Origin: Saccharopolyspora gregorii
GTDB lineage: Bacteria; Actinomycetota; Actinomycetes; Mycobacteriales; Pseudonocardiaceae
Assembly: GCF_024734405.1 (NCBI RefSeq)
Contig: NZ_CP059556.1
Location: forward strand, 434,001 to 498,000
Direction: 5' to 3'
DNA length: 64,000 nt
Under the pieces are notes generated by a model. It made no database searches. It was not told the DNA's origin and saw only the letters and a program-made list of their open reading frames with translations. The position numbers and the translations under genes were made by a program. Every line of letters starts with the position of its first letter. Position 1 is the stretch's first letter. Positions 40,354-49,256 of this stretch are shown in pieces.

Positions 40354-41349
40354 TCACCGCGACGCGAGCAGCGCGTGCACCCGCACCAGGCGGTCCAGCC
40401 AGCGGCGCTGGTCGTCGGCGGTGGGCGTGGCCGCCGCGACCCGCGCCGGGTCGGGCTGCGGAGCGCGGCGCGGCACCGGGAGCACCCCGCCGCGCGGCAC
40501 CAGCGAATCGCTGACCACGTCGCCGTCGAGCAGCGACATGGTGCCGAGCCCGCAGGCGAACGGCAGTTCCGGCAGCGCCCCGGCCAGCGCGAGCTGCGCG
40601 GCGAGCCCGACGCTGCTCTCGACCGCGGAGGACACCACGCAGGGCAGGCCGCACGCCTCGGCGACCCGCAGCGCCCGCCGGACCCCGCCGAGCGGCGCGG
40701 CCTTGAGCACGGCCACGTCGGCGGCCTCGGCGACCGCGACCGCCAGCGGATCTTCGGCGCGGCGGATGGACTCGTCGGCGGCGATGCGCACCTGCACCTT
40801 GCGGCGGACCGCGGCGAGGTCCTCGATCGTGGGGCTCGGCTGCTCCACGTACTCCAGGCCGCCCGCGGCGCGGTCCAGCTCGGCGATGCGGGTGATGGCG
40901 GTGTCCACGTCCCAGGCCGCGTTCGCGTCCACCCGGATCGCGGCGGACGGGCCGAGCGCGTCCCGGACCGCGGCGACCCGGTCCAGGTCCTCGCCGGGGT
41001 CCTGGCCGCGTTCGGCGACCTTGACCTTCGCGGTGGTGCAGCCGGAGGCGGCGGCGATGGCGTGCGCCCGCTCGGCACCGACCGCGGGCACGGTGCAGTT
41101 CACCGGGACCTCGTCGCGCACGGGTTCCGGCCAGTCGCCCGCGCAGGATTCCAGGGCGGCGGCCAGCCACGGCACCGATTCGGCGTCGGTGTAGTCCTCG
41201 AACGGGCAGAACTCGCCCCAGCCCGCCGGGCCGCCGAGCAGCACCCCGTGCCTGCGGGTGATGCCGCGGAACCGGGTGCGCATCGGCAGGCCGTACACGC
41301 GGACCGCGTCGAGCTCGGCCAGGCTGATCGTCGCCCCGTTCGCGGTCAT
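40354..41349 (-). CDS. menC: o-Succinylbenzoate synthase
   Basis: MenC dehydrates SHCHC to o-succinylbenzoate in menaquinone synthesis. The 331-residue enolase-superfamily protein has RFRGITRRHGVLLGGPAGWGEF, TTAKVKV with the catalytic Lys, IRVDANAAWDVD, YVEQPSPTIEDL, IAADESIRRAEDPLA and AVLKAAPLGG with the second Lys. It also shows VSSAVESSVGLAA and FACGLGT. It closely follows mycobacterial MenC. The start is ATG 41349 behind GGAAGG. No other men genes are in the window. Confidence 0.93.
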   Translation of the reverse strand: MTANGATISLAELDAVRVYGLPMRTRFRGITRRHGVLLGGPAGWGEFCPFEDYTDAESVPWLAAALESCAGDWPEPVRDEVPVNCTVPAVGAERAHAIAAASGCTTAKVKVAERGQDPGEDLDRVAAVRDALGPSAAIRVDANAAWDVDTAITRIAELDRAAGGLEYVEQPSPTIEDLAAVRRKVQVRIAADESIRRAEDPLAVAVAEAADVAVLKAAPLGGVRRALRVAEACGLPCVVSSAVESSVGLAAQLALAGALPELPFACGLGTMSLLDGDVVSDSLVPRGGVLPVPRRAPQPDPARVAAATPTADDQRRWLDRLVRVHALLASR

Positions 41350-41534
41350 GTTCGTTCCTTCCGCTCGGCCGTCACCACGGCGTCCTGTCGCGCACATCGT
41401 CCTGCCGGTGCCACGTGCGAGCAGCGGGACGCACGTGCGATGACGTCGTGGGCGGTGCAGGTGTTCCCGCACCGGTCACGACGCGACGCACCGGCCACCC
41501 GCGGGGGCGGCCGGTGCGAACGGGATCCGGCGCG

Positions 41535-42128
41535 TCAGGCGACGCTGGGGCGGCCGAGGTCGAACACGTCGACCTCGAACCGGGCCCACTGCTGGCGCAG
41601 CGCGGTCACCCCGTTGTCGAGGATGTAGTTCAGCTCGCCCAAGGTCACCGGCAGCAGCGTGTACACCTGCAGCTGCTCGACGCCCTCGGGATCGGTGAAG
41701 CGGGTGAACTCCGGCGGGAACAGCGGATGCCCGCTCGCCAGCACCCCGTAGAACTCGGTGTCCGGCAGCAGCGGGGCCTCGTTCGGCACGATCTGGTCCG
41801 GCACCAGGTGCGTGCCGCTCTGCACCAGCAGCTCCGACGTCACGTCCACCAAGTGGCGGGCCGCTTCCGCCTGCTCCTTGTAGACGGTGCACGCCAGCTC
41901 CTGCGCCGGATCCGCGCCCAGCGGCTGGAACCGCAGCCCGGAGCTGATCACGGTGCTCAGGTGGTACTGCTCCAAGTGGAAGAACACCAGCCCGTAGCCG
42001 CGGTTCTCGCCGCGCACGTTGGGCGGCTCCGCGGCCGTCGGGGTGCCCGCGTGACGTTCGAGGTTCTCCGCCAGCCCGATGAACCGGTGCGCACCACCCA
42101 TCGCGGTGTTGTGCTTCTCGGTGGTCAT
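41535..42128 (-). CDS. SUFU (suppressor of fused)-domain protein, copy 2
   Basis: A 197-residue paralogue of the gene at 30597-31154, with corresponding blocks FIGLAENLERHAG, YGLVFFHLEQYHLSTVISSGL, ELACTVYKEQA, LLVQSGTHLVPDQIVPNEAPLLPDTEF, LQVYTLLPVTLGE and the ending DVFDLGRPSVA. ATG 42128 follows CTGGAG. Function is unknown; it may be an orphan immunity or adaptor protein. Opposite strand to copy 1. Confidence 0.78.
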   Translation of the reverse strand: MTTEKHNTAMGGAHRFIGLAENLERHAGTPTAAEPPNVRGENRGYGLVFFHLEQYHLSTVISSGLRFQPLGADPAQELACTVYKEQAEAARHLVDVTSELLVQSGTHLVPDQIVPNEAPLLPDTEFYGVLASGHPLFPPEFTRFTDPEGVEQLQVYTLLPVTLGELNYILDNGVTALRQQWARFEVDVFDLGRPSVA

Positions 42129-42287
42129 CCGATCTCCAGTGCTGCGTGTGCTGTCGCAACGGTAACCGGTGCCGCGAAGGGCACGGGCAGTTTCACCGAC
42201 GACGACGAAAATACGACCTCGCTCCGCGGCGTCGGCGGCGGGTACCGCAACCGATCGGCCGTCCCGCGACGCTCGTGGTCCCCGGCC

Positions 42288-43961
42288 TCAGCCGCCATGC
42301 GGACCGACGTCCGGCAGGGCCGGACCGAGCAGGTCGTCGGCGTCGACGATGCGGTAGGCGTAGCCCTGCTCGGCGAGGAACCGCTGCCGGTGCGCCGCGT
42401 AGTCGGTGTCCAGGGTGTCGCGCGAGACCACCGAGTAGAAGTGCGCCTGCTTGCGCTCCGCCTTCGGCCGCAGCAACCGGCCGAGCCGCTGCGCCTCCTC
42501 CTGGCGGGACCCGAAGGTGCCGGACACCTGCACCGCCACCGAGGCCTCCGGCAGGTCGATGGAGAAGTTCGCGACCTTCGAGACCACCAGCCGGGAGATC
42601 TCGCCGCTGCGGAACGCGTCGAACAGCTTCTCCCGCTCCTTGTTCTTCGTGGAGCCCTCCACGATCGGCGCGTCCAGCGCCTCGCCGAGCTCGTGCAGCT
42701 GCTCCAGGTAGGCGCCGATGACCAGCGCCGGTTCGCCCGGGTGCTGGTCGAGGATGGCGCGCACCACGGGCGCCTTGGTGCGGGCGGTGGAGCACAGCTT
42801 GTAGCGCTCCTCGGCCTCGGCCGTCGCGTACCGCAGGCGCTCCTCGTCGGTGAGCGTCACCCGCACCTCGACGCAGTCGGCGGGCGCGATCCAGCCCTGC
42901 GCCTCGATGTCCTTCCACGGCGCGTCGAACCGCTTCGGCCCGATCAGCGAGAACACGTCGCCCTCGCGGCCGTCCTCGCGCACCAGGGTGGCGGTGAGGC
43001 CGAGGCGGCGGCGGGACTGCAGGTCCGCGGTCATCCGGAACACCGGCGCGGGCAGCAGGTGCACCTCGTCGTAGACGACGAGGCCCCAGTCGCGGGAGTC
43101 GAACAGCTCCAGGTGCTTGTACTCGCCCTTCGACTTGCGGGTGATCACCTGGTAGGTGGCGATGGTGACCGGGCGGATCTCCTTCTTCTCCCCGGAGTAC
43201 TCGCCGATCTCCTCCTCGGTCAGCGAGGTCCGCTCGATGAGCTCCCGCTTCCACTGCCTGCCCGCGACGGTGTTGGTGACCAGGATCAGCGTGGTGGCGC
43301 CCGCCTCGGCCATGGCGGCCGCGCCGACGAGGGTCTTGCCCGCGCCGCAGGGCAGCACGACCACGCCGGAGCCGCCCGCCCAGAACGACTGCACCGCTTG
43401 GCGCTGGTAGTCGCGCAGGGTCCAGCCGTCCTCGTGCAGTTCGATGGGGTGCGCTTCGCCGTCCACGTAGCCGGCGAGGTCCTCGGCGGGCCAGCCGATC
43501 TTGAGCAGCAGCTGCTTGAGCCTGCCGCGCTCGCTGGGGTGCACCGCGACGGTGTCGTCGTCGATGCGCGCGCCGAGCATCGGCTGGACCTTCTTGTTCC
43601 GCAGCACCTCTTCGAGCACCGCGCGGTCGAGCGAGGCCAGCACCAGTCCGTGCGCCGGGTCCTGGGCGAGCTGCAACCGGCCGAACCGGCCCATCGTCTC
43701 GACGATGTCCACCAGCAGCGGCTGCGGCACCGGATAGCGGGAGAACCGGACCAGCCCGTCGACCACCTGCTCGGCGTCGTGCCCGGCGGCGCGCGCGTTC
43801 CACAGCGCCAGCGGCGTGATCCGGTAGGTGTGCACGTGTTCGGGGGCGCGTTCCAGCTCGGCGAACGGCGCGATGGCGCCGCGGGCCTCGTCGGCCTGGG
43901 CGTGATCGACTTCGAGCAGCAGGGTCTTGTCGGACTGGACGATGAGCGGTCCGTCGGTCAC
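42288..43961 (-). CDS. XPB/Ssl2-type superfamily 2 DNA helicase
   Basis: A protein of about 557 residues (GTG 43961 behind AGGAG). An N-terminal damage-recognition-like domain precedes the helicase core: motif I VLPCGAGKTLVG, motif II VVYDEVHLLPAPVFR, motif III LGLTATLVREDGREGD (including the XPB RED motif), and motif VI QEEAQRLGRLLRPK. It unwinds DNA in a 3' to 5' direction in characterised relatives and is linked to repair (Rv0861c in M. tuberculosis). Its usual neighbour, the helicase-associated gene, is 17 kb away at 61329. Confidence 0.95.
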   Translation of the reverse strand: MTDGPLIVQSDKTLLLEVDHAQADEARGAIAPFAELERAPEHVHTYRITPLALWNARAAGHDAEQVVDGLVRFSRYPVPQPLLVDIVETMGRFGRLQLAQDPAHGLVLASLDRAVLEEVLRNKKVQPMLGARIDDDTVAVHPSERGRLKQLLLKIGWPAEDLAGYVDGEAHPIELHEDGWTLRDYQRQAVQSFWAGGSGVVVLPCGAGKTLVGAAAMAEAGATTLILVTNTVAGRQWKRELIERTSLTEEEIGEYSGEKKEIRPVTIATYQVITRKSKGEYKHLELFDSRDWGLVVYDEVHLLPAPVFRMTADLQSRRRLGLTATLVREDGREGDVFSLIGPKRFDAPWKDIEAQGWIAPADCVEVRVTLTDEERLRYATAEAEERYKLCSTARTKAPVVRAILDQHPGEPALVIGAYLEQLHELGEALDAPIVEGSTKNKEREKLFDAFRSGEISRLVVSKVANFSIDLPEASVAVQVSGTFGSRQEEAQRLGRLLRPKAERKQAHFYSVVSRDTLDTDYAAHRQRFLAEQGYAYRIVDADDLLGPALPDVGPHGG

Positions 43962-44188
43962 GGGTGCGGCTCCTCGGGCTGGGCGGTTCTTTGCGCAGGT
44001 GGATCGGCCTGCGGGAACAACGGCTGGGCCGGGCACCAGTATTCCACCGCCCCCGGTGGCGCCCCGGTGCGGCGTCCGCGATGTCGGAACCGAACGGTTC
44101 AGGAAACGTTTCCGCCGGTTCCTGCGTGGACCGCGGGGCCGTCGGCTAGGTTTCGCTCGGACGTAGATCATTTAGGAGTTGTGTCTTC

Positions 44189-45166
44189 GTGAGCGTTCCG
44201 CCGCAGGATCCGCACTCGCCGGTCCAGCCGTCGGGGTCGTCGCCGGAGTGGGGGCGGCCGGGCGGGCACCCGCAGGTCGCCCAGGGCCGCCCGCGGGGGT
44301 TCTCGTCCCAGCCGGACGAGCAGCACCCCGGCTGGCAGGACCACGACTGGCGGACGCACGGCTGGCCGGACCACGAGGACCGCGGCGACCACGGGGACCA
44401 CGAGGGCCACGGGGACCGCGCCGACCGCGAGGACCACGAGAGCCACGGGGACCGCGCCGACCGCGGCGACCACGAGGACCCCGGCGGGCCGGCTCGGGCC
44501 TGGCCGGAGCAGGGGCGGCGGTACGGGAGTCTGCAGTACGGCGGCCCGCTGCCCGGGTTCACCCCGCTCGAACCCGCGCCCGGCCCGCTCCTGCCCGGCC
44601 AACTCCTGCCCGGCCCGCCGCACCTCGCGCCCGCCGGACCACCGCCGAAGCGCAGGCGCGGCCTGCTCGGCGCCGCCCTCGGCTGCGGGGCGCTGCTGCT
44701 GCTCGGCGTGGTCGGCACCTTCGTGCAGTCGCAGGTCGGCATGGCCGAGGCCGCCCCGCAGGTGGGCGAGTGCGTGGCCGTCACCGACGACTCCGAGCGG
44801 ACCTTCGCCTACGAGATGACCGCCTGCGGCACCGCGGACTCCGACCACCGGATCGTGCAGGTCCAGCACGGCGGCGCGAACTGCGACGGCGACTACTCCG
44901 AGATCACCCGGGCCGGCACCCGGCTCTGCCTCATCCCGGACGTCGTCGTCGGCGACTGCCAGCGGGTACCCGGCGCCGACAGCGCGGGCGCCACCATCCC
45001 GACCGGCATCGACACCAAGGTGCCGTGCGGCAGCCCGGCCGCCGACGTCCAGGTCGTCGGCGCCGCCGACACCACCGCGGGCGAATCGGCCTGTCCCGAG
45101 GGGACCGCGAACTACTCGGTGTTCACCGCCCCGCCCAAGACCTTCTGCTTCAAGCTGACGGACTGA
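44189..45166 (+). CDS. Membrane protein with His/Asp-rich repeat and Cys-containing outer domain
   Basis: A 325-residue protein (GTG 44189), not a family I can name. Residues about 50-100 are a repetitive run such as DHEDRGDHGDHEGHGDRA, encoded by 9-bp GACCACGAG/GACCGCGGC-type units. After a Pro-rich part, a basic stop (PPKRRRG) precedes one transmembrane helix (LLGAALGCGALLLLGVVGTFV). The outer domain of about 150 residues has about seven Cys, probably disulfide-bonded (ECVAV, MTACGTADSDHRIVQV, NCDGDY, LCLIPD, DCQRVPG, CPEGT, FCFKLTD). The His/Asp cluster could bind divalent metal on the cytoplasmic side. Confidence 0.78.
   Translation: MSVPPQDPHSPVQPSGSSPEWGRPGGHPQVAQGRPRGFSSQPDEQHPGWQDHDWRTHGWPDHEDRGDHGDHEGHGDRADREDHESHGDRADRGDHEDPGGPARAWPEQGRRYGSLQYGGPLPGFTPLEPAPGPLLPGQLLPGPPHLAPAGPPPKRRRGLLGAALGCGALLLLGVVGTFVQSQVGMAEAAPQVGECVAVTDDSERTFAYEMTACGTADSDHRIVQVQHGGANCDGDYSEITRAGTRLCLIPDVVVGDCQRVPGADSAGATIPTGIDTKVPCGSPAADVQVVGAADTTAGESACPEGTANYSVFTAPPKTFCFKLTD
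44376..44482 (+). repeat. In-gene 9-bp tandem repeat
   Basis: Consecutive units of the form GACCACGAG, GACCGCGGC or GACCACGGG, about ten in number, lie in frame and encode the Asp-His/Arg-Glu/Gly triplets of the His/Asp-rich protein. One longer unit of 45 bp ending in GGGGACCGCGCCGACCGC occurs twice. Repeat number may vary by slippage. Confidence 0.75.
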
Positions 45167-45227
45167 GCCTGGACCGGTGCGCGCCGGTGTGCTGGGCTGG
45201 TCCGGACGTCGAGCCGGGAGGTCGGGG

Positions 45228-46811
45228 ATGGGTGAGCGGACGGTCCGGGACGTCACGCGGGACCTGCTGCGCGAACTGGGGCTGACCACCGTGTTCGGCA
45301 ACCCCGGTACCACCGAGGTCCCGTTCCTCACCGGCTGGCCGGACGACTTCCGCTACGTGCTCGGCCTGCAGGAGTCCGTCGTGGTCGCGATGGCCGACGG
45401 GTACGCCCAGTCGCGGCGGGCGCCGGTGCTGGTGAACCTGCACTCGGCGGGTGGCGTCGGCCACGCGCTGGGCTCGGTGTTCACCGCCTACCGCAACCGC
45501 ACCCCGATGATCCTCACCGCCGGGCAGCAGACCCGGACGCTGGTGTTCGACGAACCGTTCCTCGGCGCCACCGACGCGGCCACCTTCCCGCGGCCGTACG
45601 TGAAGCACAGCTGCGAACCGGCGAGCGCCGCCGACGTGCCCGCCGCGATCGCCCGCGCCCACCGGCTGGCCACGACCGCGCCGCAGGGGCCGGTGTTCGT
45701 CTCGATCCCCGCCGACGACTGGGACCAGCCCGCCGCCGACGTCCCGGCCCGTCCGGCCACCCCGAACCCGGCACCGGACCCGGCGGCGCTCGCCGAGCTC
45801 GCCGCCGCCCTCGACGGCTGCGCGCGCCCGGCGTTCGTCGTCGGCCCGGCCGTCGACCACGAAGGGGCCGTGCCGGAACTGGTGGAGCTCGCCGAACGCA
45901 CCAGGGCCGCGGTGTGGGTGGCTCCGCTGTCGGCGCGCTGCTCGTTCCCGGAGGACCACCCGCGGTTCGCCGGTTTCCTGCAACCGGAACGACGGCTGCT
46001 GGCCGCCGAGCTCGCCGCCCACGACCTGGTGGTGGTGTGGGGCGCTCCCGCGTTCACCTACCACGTGTACCGGGGCGAGGCCGTCGACGAGCTGCCCGAG
46101 ATGTTCCTGGTGCACGACGACCCCGACGTGCTCGCCCGCGCCCGCCGCGGCCGGGGAGTGCTGGGTTCCGTCGCGCACGCGGTGCGCCGCGTCGCCGAGC
46201 TCGCCGGGGCCGGGCAGTGGCGGCCCGAACCGGAACCGTGCGCCCAGCCCGCGCGGCCGGAGCCCGCGACCCCGCTGCCCCCGGCGTACGTGCTGTCCCG
46301 GGTGCGCGCGGCCTGGCCGGCGGACGCGGTGGTGGTGGAGGAGGCGCCGAGCCACCGCAACGACCTGCACGAGCACTTCCCGATCACGTCCCGCGACGGC
46401 GGCTTCTTCGCCTGCGCCTCCGGTTCGCTGGGCTACGCGATCGGTGCCGCGGTGGGGGCCGCGATCGCCGACCCGGCCCGGCCCGTGCTGGCGCTGCTCG
46501 GCGACGGGTCCAGCATGTACGGCATCCAGGCGGTGTGGTCGGCGGTGCGGGAGCAGGCGCCGGTCACCTTCGTGGTCCTGGACAACGCCCGCTACGCGGC
46601 GGTCGCCGTGCTCGGCGCGGCCGGTGGCGGGCGCAAGCTGCCCGGGGTGGAGCTGGGCGGCACCGACTTCGCGGCGCTGGCCCGCAGCCTCGGCTGCCCG
46701 GCCGAGACCATCCGCACCCCGCAGGAGCTGGACGCGGCGCTGGCCCGCACCGAGGACGGCCCGCGCCTGCTCCACGTCCACGTGGCCGCCGAGCAGCGCC
46801 ACCTCTACTGA
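45228..46811 (+). CDS. mdlC: Benzoylformate decarboxylase-like ThDP enzyme, copy 1
   Basis: A 527-residue three-domain ThDP enzyme (ATG 45228, GGGAGG upstream). Relative to Pseudomonas putida MdlC it keeps Glu49 (LQES), His72 (NLHSAGG), the His in GAPAFTYHVYRGE (aligned with RYHQY) and the ThDP-binding run GDGSSMYGIQAVWSAV ending in LDN. The active-site Ser of GNPGSNE is Thr here (GNPGTTE). It would decarboxylate an aromatic 2-oxo acid such as phenylglyoxylate. It is a close paralogue of the gene at 50592. Confidence 0.88.
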   Translation: MGERTVRDVTRDLLRELGLTTVFGNPGTTEVPFLTGWPDDFRYVLGLQESVVVAMADGYAQSRRAPVLVNLHSAGGVGHALGSVFTAYRNRTPMILTAGQQTRTLVFDEPFLGATDAATFPRPYVKHSCEPASAADVPAAIARAHRLATTAPQGPVFVSIPADDWDQPAADVPARPATPNPAPDPAALAELAAALDGCARPAFVVGPAVDHEGAVPELVELAERTRAAVWVAPLSARCSFPEDHPRFAGFLQPERRLLAAELAAHDLVVVWGAPAFTYHVYRGEAVDELPEMFLVHDDPDVLARARRGRGVLGSVAHAVRRVAELAGAGQWRPEPEPCAQPARPEPATPLPPAYVLSRVRAAWPADAVVVEEAPSHRNDLHEHFPITSRDGGFFACASGSLGYAIGAAVGAAIADPARPVLALLGDGSSMYGIQAVWSAVREQAPVTFVVLDNARYAAVAVLGAAGGGRKLPGVELGGTDFAALARSLGCPAETIRTPQELDAALARTEDGPRLLHVHVAAEQRHLY

Positions 46812-46850
46812 GCTCGTCGGCCGGGCGCCTCCGCGAGGTCGCCGGGGTGG

Positions 46851-48023
46851 TCAGCCCGCGGCGCGAGCGGTGAAGAAGCCGCCGGGAGCCGCGGCCCGCT
46901 GCGCGAAGCGGTCCCCGATGCGCAGGTGCGCGGCGGTGTCCGGGTGCAGCTCGTCCGGCAGCGGCAGCTCCGCGTAGTCCGCGGGGCCGTAGAGCTCCTC
47001 CCCGTCGAGGTACCGCAGGTTCGGGTCCGATGCCGAGCGCTGCCGCACGATCCGCGCCAGCTCGTCCCGCACCACCCGCAGCGTCAGCTTCCCCTGCGCC
47101 CGCTCCGCCGGATCCCCGGTGGCCCGGAACCTCAGCACCCCGGTGCTGAGGTCCACCGCGCCCGGCCCCGGCGTGTCCTCGTGGATGGGGCAGTGCAACG
47201 GCGAGATCACCAGCAGCGGCGCGTCCGGGTGCCCCTCCCGGATCGTGTCCAGGAACCCGTGCACCGCGGGGGTGAACGCGCGCAGCCGCATCAGGTCCCC
47301 GCCCACCAGGTTGATGCCGAACTTCACGCTGAGCAGGTCCGCCGGGGTGTCGCGCATGGTGCGCGCGGTGAACGGGTCGAGCAGCGCGCTGCCGCCGAAC
47401 CCCAGGTTGATCAGCTCGACGCCGCCGAGCAGCGCGGCGCGCACCGGCCAGGTCGAGGTGGGTTCGGTGGCGTTGGACCCGTGGCTCAGCGAACTGCCGT
47501 GGTGCAGCCACACCGGTCGGCCGCGGTCGGCGGCGGGCGCGACGGGGGCGTCGGTGCGCAGGGCGACGAGTTCGGTCATCTCGTTGTGCGGCAACCAGAT
47601 CTCGACGTCCTTGTCCCCGGCGGGCAGCCCGGTGAAGCGGGCGGTGCCGCTGGGCCCGGGCTGCACGTCGGCGGTGCCGGTCGCCGGGTCGAGGATCATC
47701 CGGTCGCCCTCCGGCACGGTGGTGCGGGCGAGCAGTTCGCCGTCGACGAGCAGGTCGTAGCAGCCGTCCGGGCGGGGCGGGGCACCCGCCATGCCGCGCT
47801 TGGTGGGCGTGGTCTCCAGCTCGATCGCGGTGGCGGCGGTGCGGAAGACCAGCCGCACGCCCGCGGTCTCCGCTTCGACCATGGACAGCTGCGGGTCGGT
47901 GTACTGCTCGCGGGCCCAGCGGGGCAGCCGGTGCGGCCGCAGCCCGCGCTCGGTCGGTTCCAGTTCGAGGGCGCCGCGCAGCAGTTCGGCGGTGAGCGGG
48001 GTGGTGGTCCAGCCGGTGTTCAT
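46851..48023 (-). CDS. SGNH/GDSL hydrolase with N-terminal beta domain
   Basis: A 390-residue protein. The N-terminal 150 or so residues form a beta-rich domain (VRLVFRTAATAIELETTP region). The SGNH hydrolase domain follows, with the nucleophile block VWLHHGSSLSHGSNA, LINLGFGGSALLDP and KFGINLVGGD, and the C-terminal catalytic dyad ELHPD. The layout resembles SsfX3-like acyltransferases and esterases. Likely an esterase or acyltransferase; substrate unknown. It reads toward mdlC copy 1. Confidence 0.82.
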   Translation of the reverse strand: MNTGWTTTPLTAELLRGALELEPTERGLRPHRLPRWAREQYTDPQLSMVEAETAGVRLVFRTAATAIELETTPTKRGMAGAPPRPDGCYDLLVDGELLARTTVPEGDRMILDPATGTADVQPGPSGTARFTGLPAGDKDVEIWLPHNEMTELVALRTDAPVAPAADRGRPVWLHHGSSLSHGSNATEPTSTWPVRAALLGGVELINLGFGGSALLDPFTARTMRDTPADLLSVKFGINLVGGDLMRLRAFTPAVHGFLDTIREGHPDAPLLVISPLHCPIHEDTPGPGAVDLSTGVLRFRATGDPAERAQGKLTLRVVRDELARIVRQRSASDPNLRYLDGEELYGPADYAELPLPDELHPDTAAHLRIGDRFAQRAAAPGGFFTARAAG

Positions 48024-48148
48024 CGGGTGTGGTCGCCTGCCTGTGGATCGCTTCGGCGCGCCGGGCCCGGCGCGCGTCCATCTTCCAGTTCCGCGCAGCG
48101 CGGTGCCACGCCTTTTTTGGCGCGCCGGCGCCTCGGACCGGTCGGCGG

Positions 48149-49150
48149 TCAGGGGTGGGCGGCGATCATGGTCCCGGCGTCCAGCGGCCGGTCCAGGAAC
48201 CCGAAGCGGTGCATCAGGTCGGCGACCCGCTGCACCTGCGCCCCGTCCGGCACGGTGTGGAAGTCGACCAGCTTCGTCTCGGCGGCGACCTCCGGCGAGA
48301 TCCGGGCGATCTCCGGCAGCAGCGGCTCCACCACCCGCCGGTCCCGGGATTCCAGCGTGGCGCGGGTGAGGCCGCGCTGGAACGCGGCGAGCGTGCGCGG
48401 GTTGTCCCGCACGAACCGGGAGGTCGCCCCGTACCCGCTCAGCGGCAGCCGTTCGGCGGGGCCGACCGCGGCGTCGAACAGGGTGCGGGCGCTGCCCTCG
48501 CGGGTGGCGACGGTGATGAAGGGTTCGGTGAGCAGCGCCGCGTCCAACCGGCCCTGCGCCAGCGCCGCGGGCATGTTCGGGAACGACATCGGGACGAGCC
48601 GCACGTCCCGACCGGCGACCCCGCGGGTGCTCAGCCCGGCCTTCACCAGCAGTTCGGAGACGGTGCCGATGGCGCTGACGCCGATGACCTTCCCGGCCAG
48701 TTCGGCGGGATCGCGCACCGGGGAGTCCGCCGGGACCACGACGACCGCCGTGCCCGGTGCGGCGGCCCCGGAGTCGGCGACGATCCGCAGGTCGGCGGCG
48801 CCGCGGGCGTGCGCGGCCAGCAGCGGGACGTAGCTGCTCAGCGCGACGTCGTAGTCGCCGCCGATGAGGCTGCTCAGCGCGGCGCTGCCGTCGGTGGCCG
48901 GGATGATCTGGACCTCGAGGCCCTCGTGCTGGAAGTAGCCGCGCCGCACGGCCAGCGCCAGCGGCGCGTACTCGGTGGTGGGCAGCGTCCCGACCCGGAT
49001 GGTGGCCTGCTCGACCTTGTCGTTGGCGCCGCTGACCCGGCTGCCGCCGAGCAGTCCGCAGCCGCCGGTGGCGAGCAGCGCGGCCGATCCCGCGGCGGCG
49101 AGCAGTCCGCGCCGGGTCGTTGACCGTCCGAGTGGTCGAGCAGCGGACAT
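48149..49150 (-). CDS. ABC importer solute-binding lipoprotein (SsuA/NrtA/NMT1-like), copy 1
   Basis: A 333-residue protein, ATG 49150 behind GAGGAGG. The N-terminus combines twin Arg (STTRRGLLAAAG) and a lipobox (LLATGGC), so it is likely a Tat-exported lipoprotein. The binding domain follows SsuA/NMT1 order: VGTLPTTEYAPLALAVRRGYF, LIGGDYDVALSSYVPLLAAHA, LAGKVIGVSAIGTVSELLV, ALAQGRLDAALLTEPFI. Ligand unknown. It is a paralogue of the next gene and probably supplies the ABC transporter at 52468-54869. Confidence 0.88.
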   Translation of the reverse strand: MSAARPLGRSTTRRGLLAAAGSAALLATGGCGLLGGSRVSGANDKVEQATIRVGTLPTTEYAPLALAVRRGYFQHEGLEVQIIPATDGSAALSSLIGGDYDVALSSYVPLLAAHARGAADLRIVADSGAAAPGTAVVVVPADSPVRDPAELAGKVIGVSAIGTVSELLVKAGLSTRGVAGRDVRLVPMSFPNMPAALAQGRLDAALLTEPFITVATREGSARTLFDAAVGPAERLPLSGYGATSRFVRDNPRTLAAFQRGLTRATLESRDRRVVEPLLPEIARISPEVAAETKLVDFHTVPDGAQVQRVADLMHRFGFLDRPLDAGTMIAAHP

Positions 49151-49256
49151 GGCCGGGCCTCCTCGCCGGGGCGGGGGAACCGGGGCCGGACAGCGATTCG
49201 CCGGCGGCCCGCCCCGGCCGCCGGCGATCCGGCTTCAGCTGACTAGCGGTGCGCGA

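Noticed and set aside
48113..48118. T6 run between the GDSL and solute-binding protein genes, considered as a terminator
   Set aside because: The T-run is on the plus strand while both flanking genes read on the minus strand, and no stable stem immediately precedes it in either direction.
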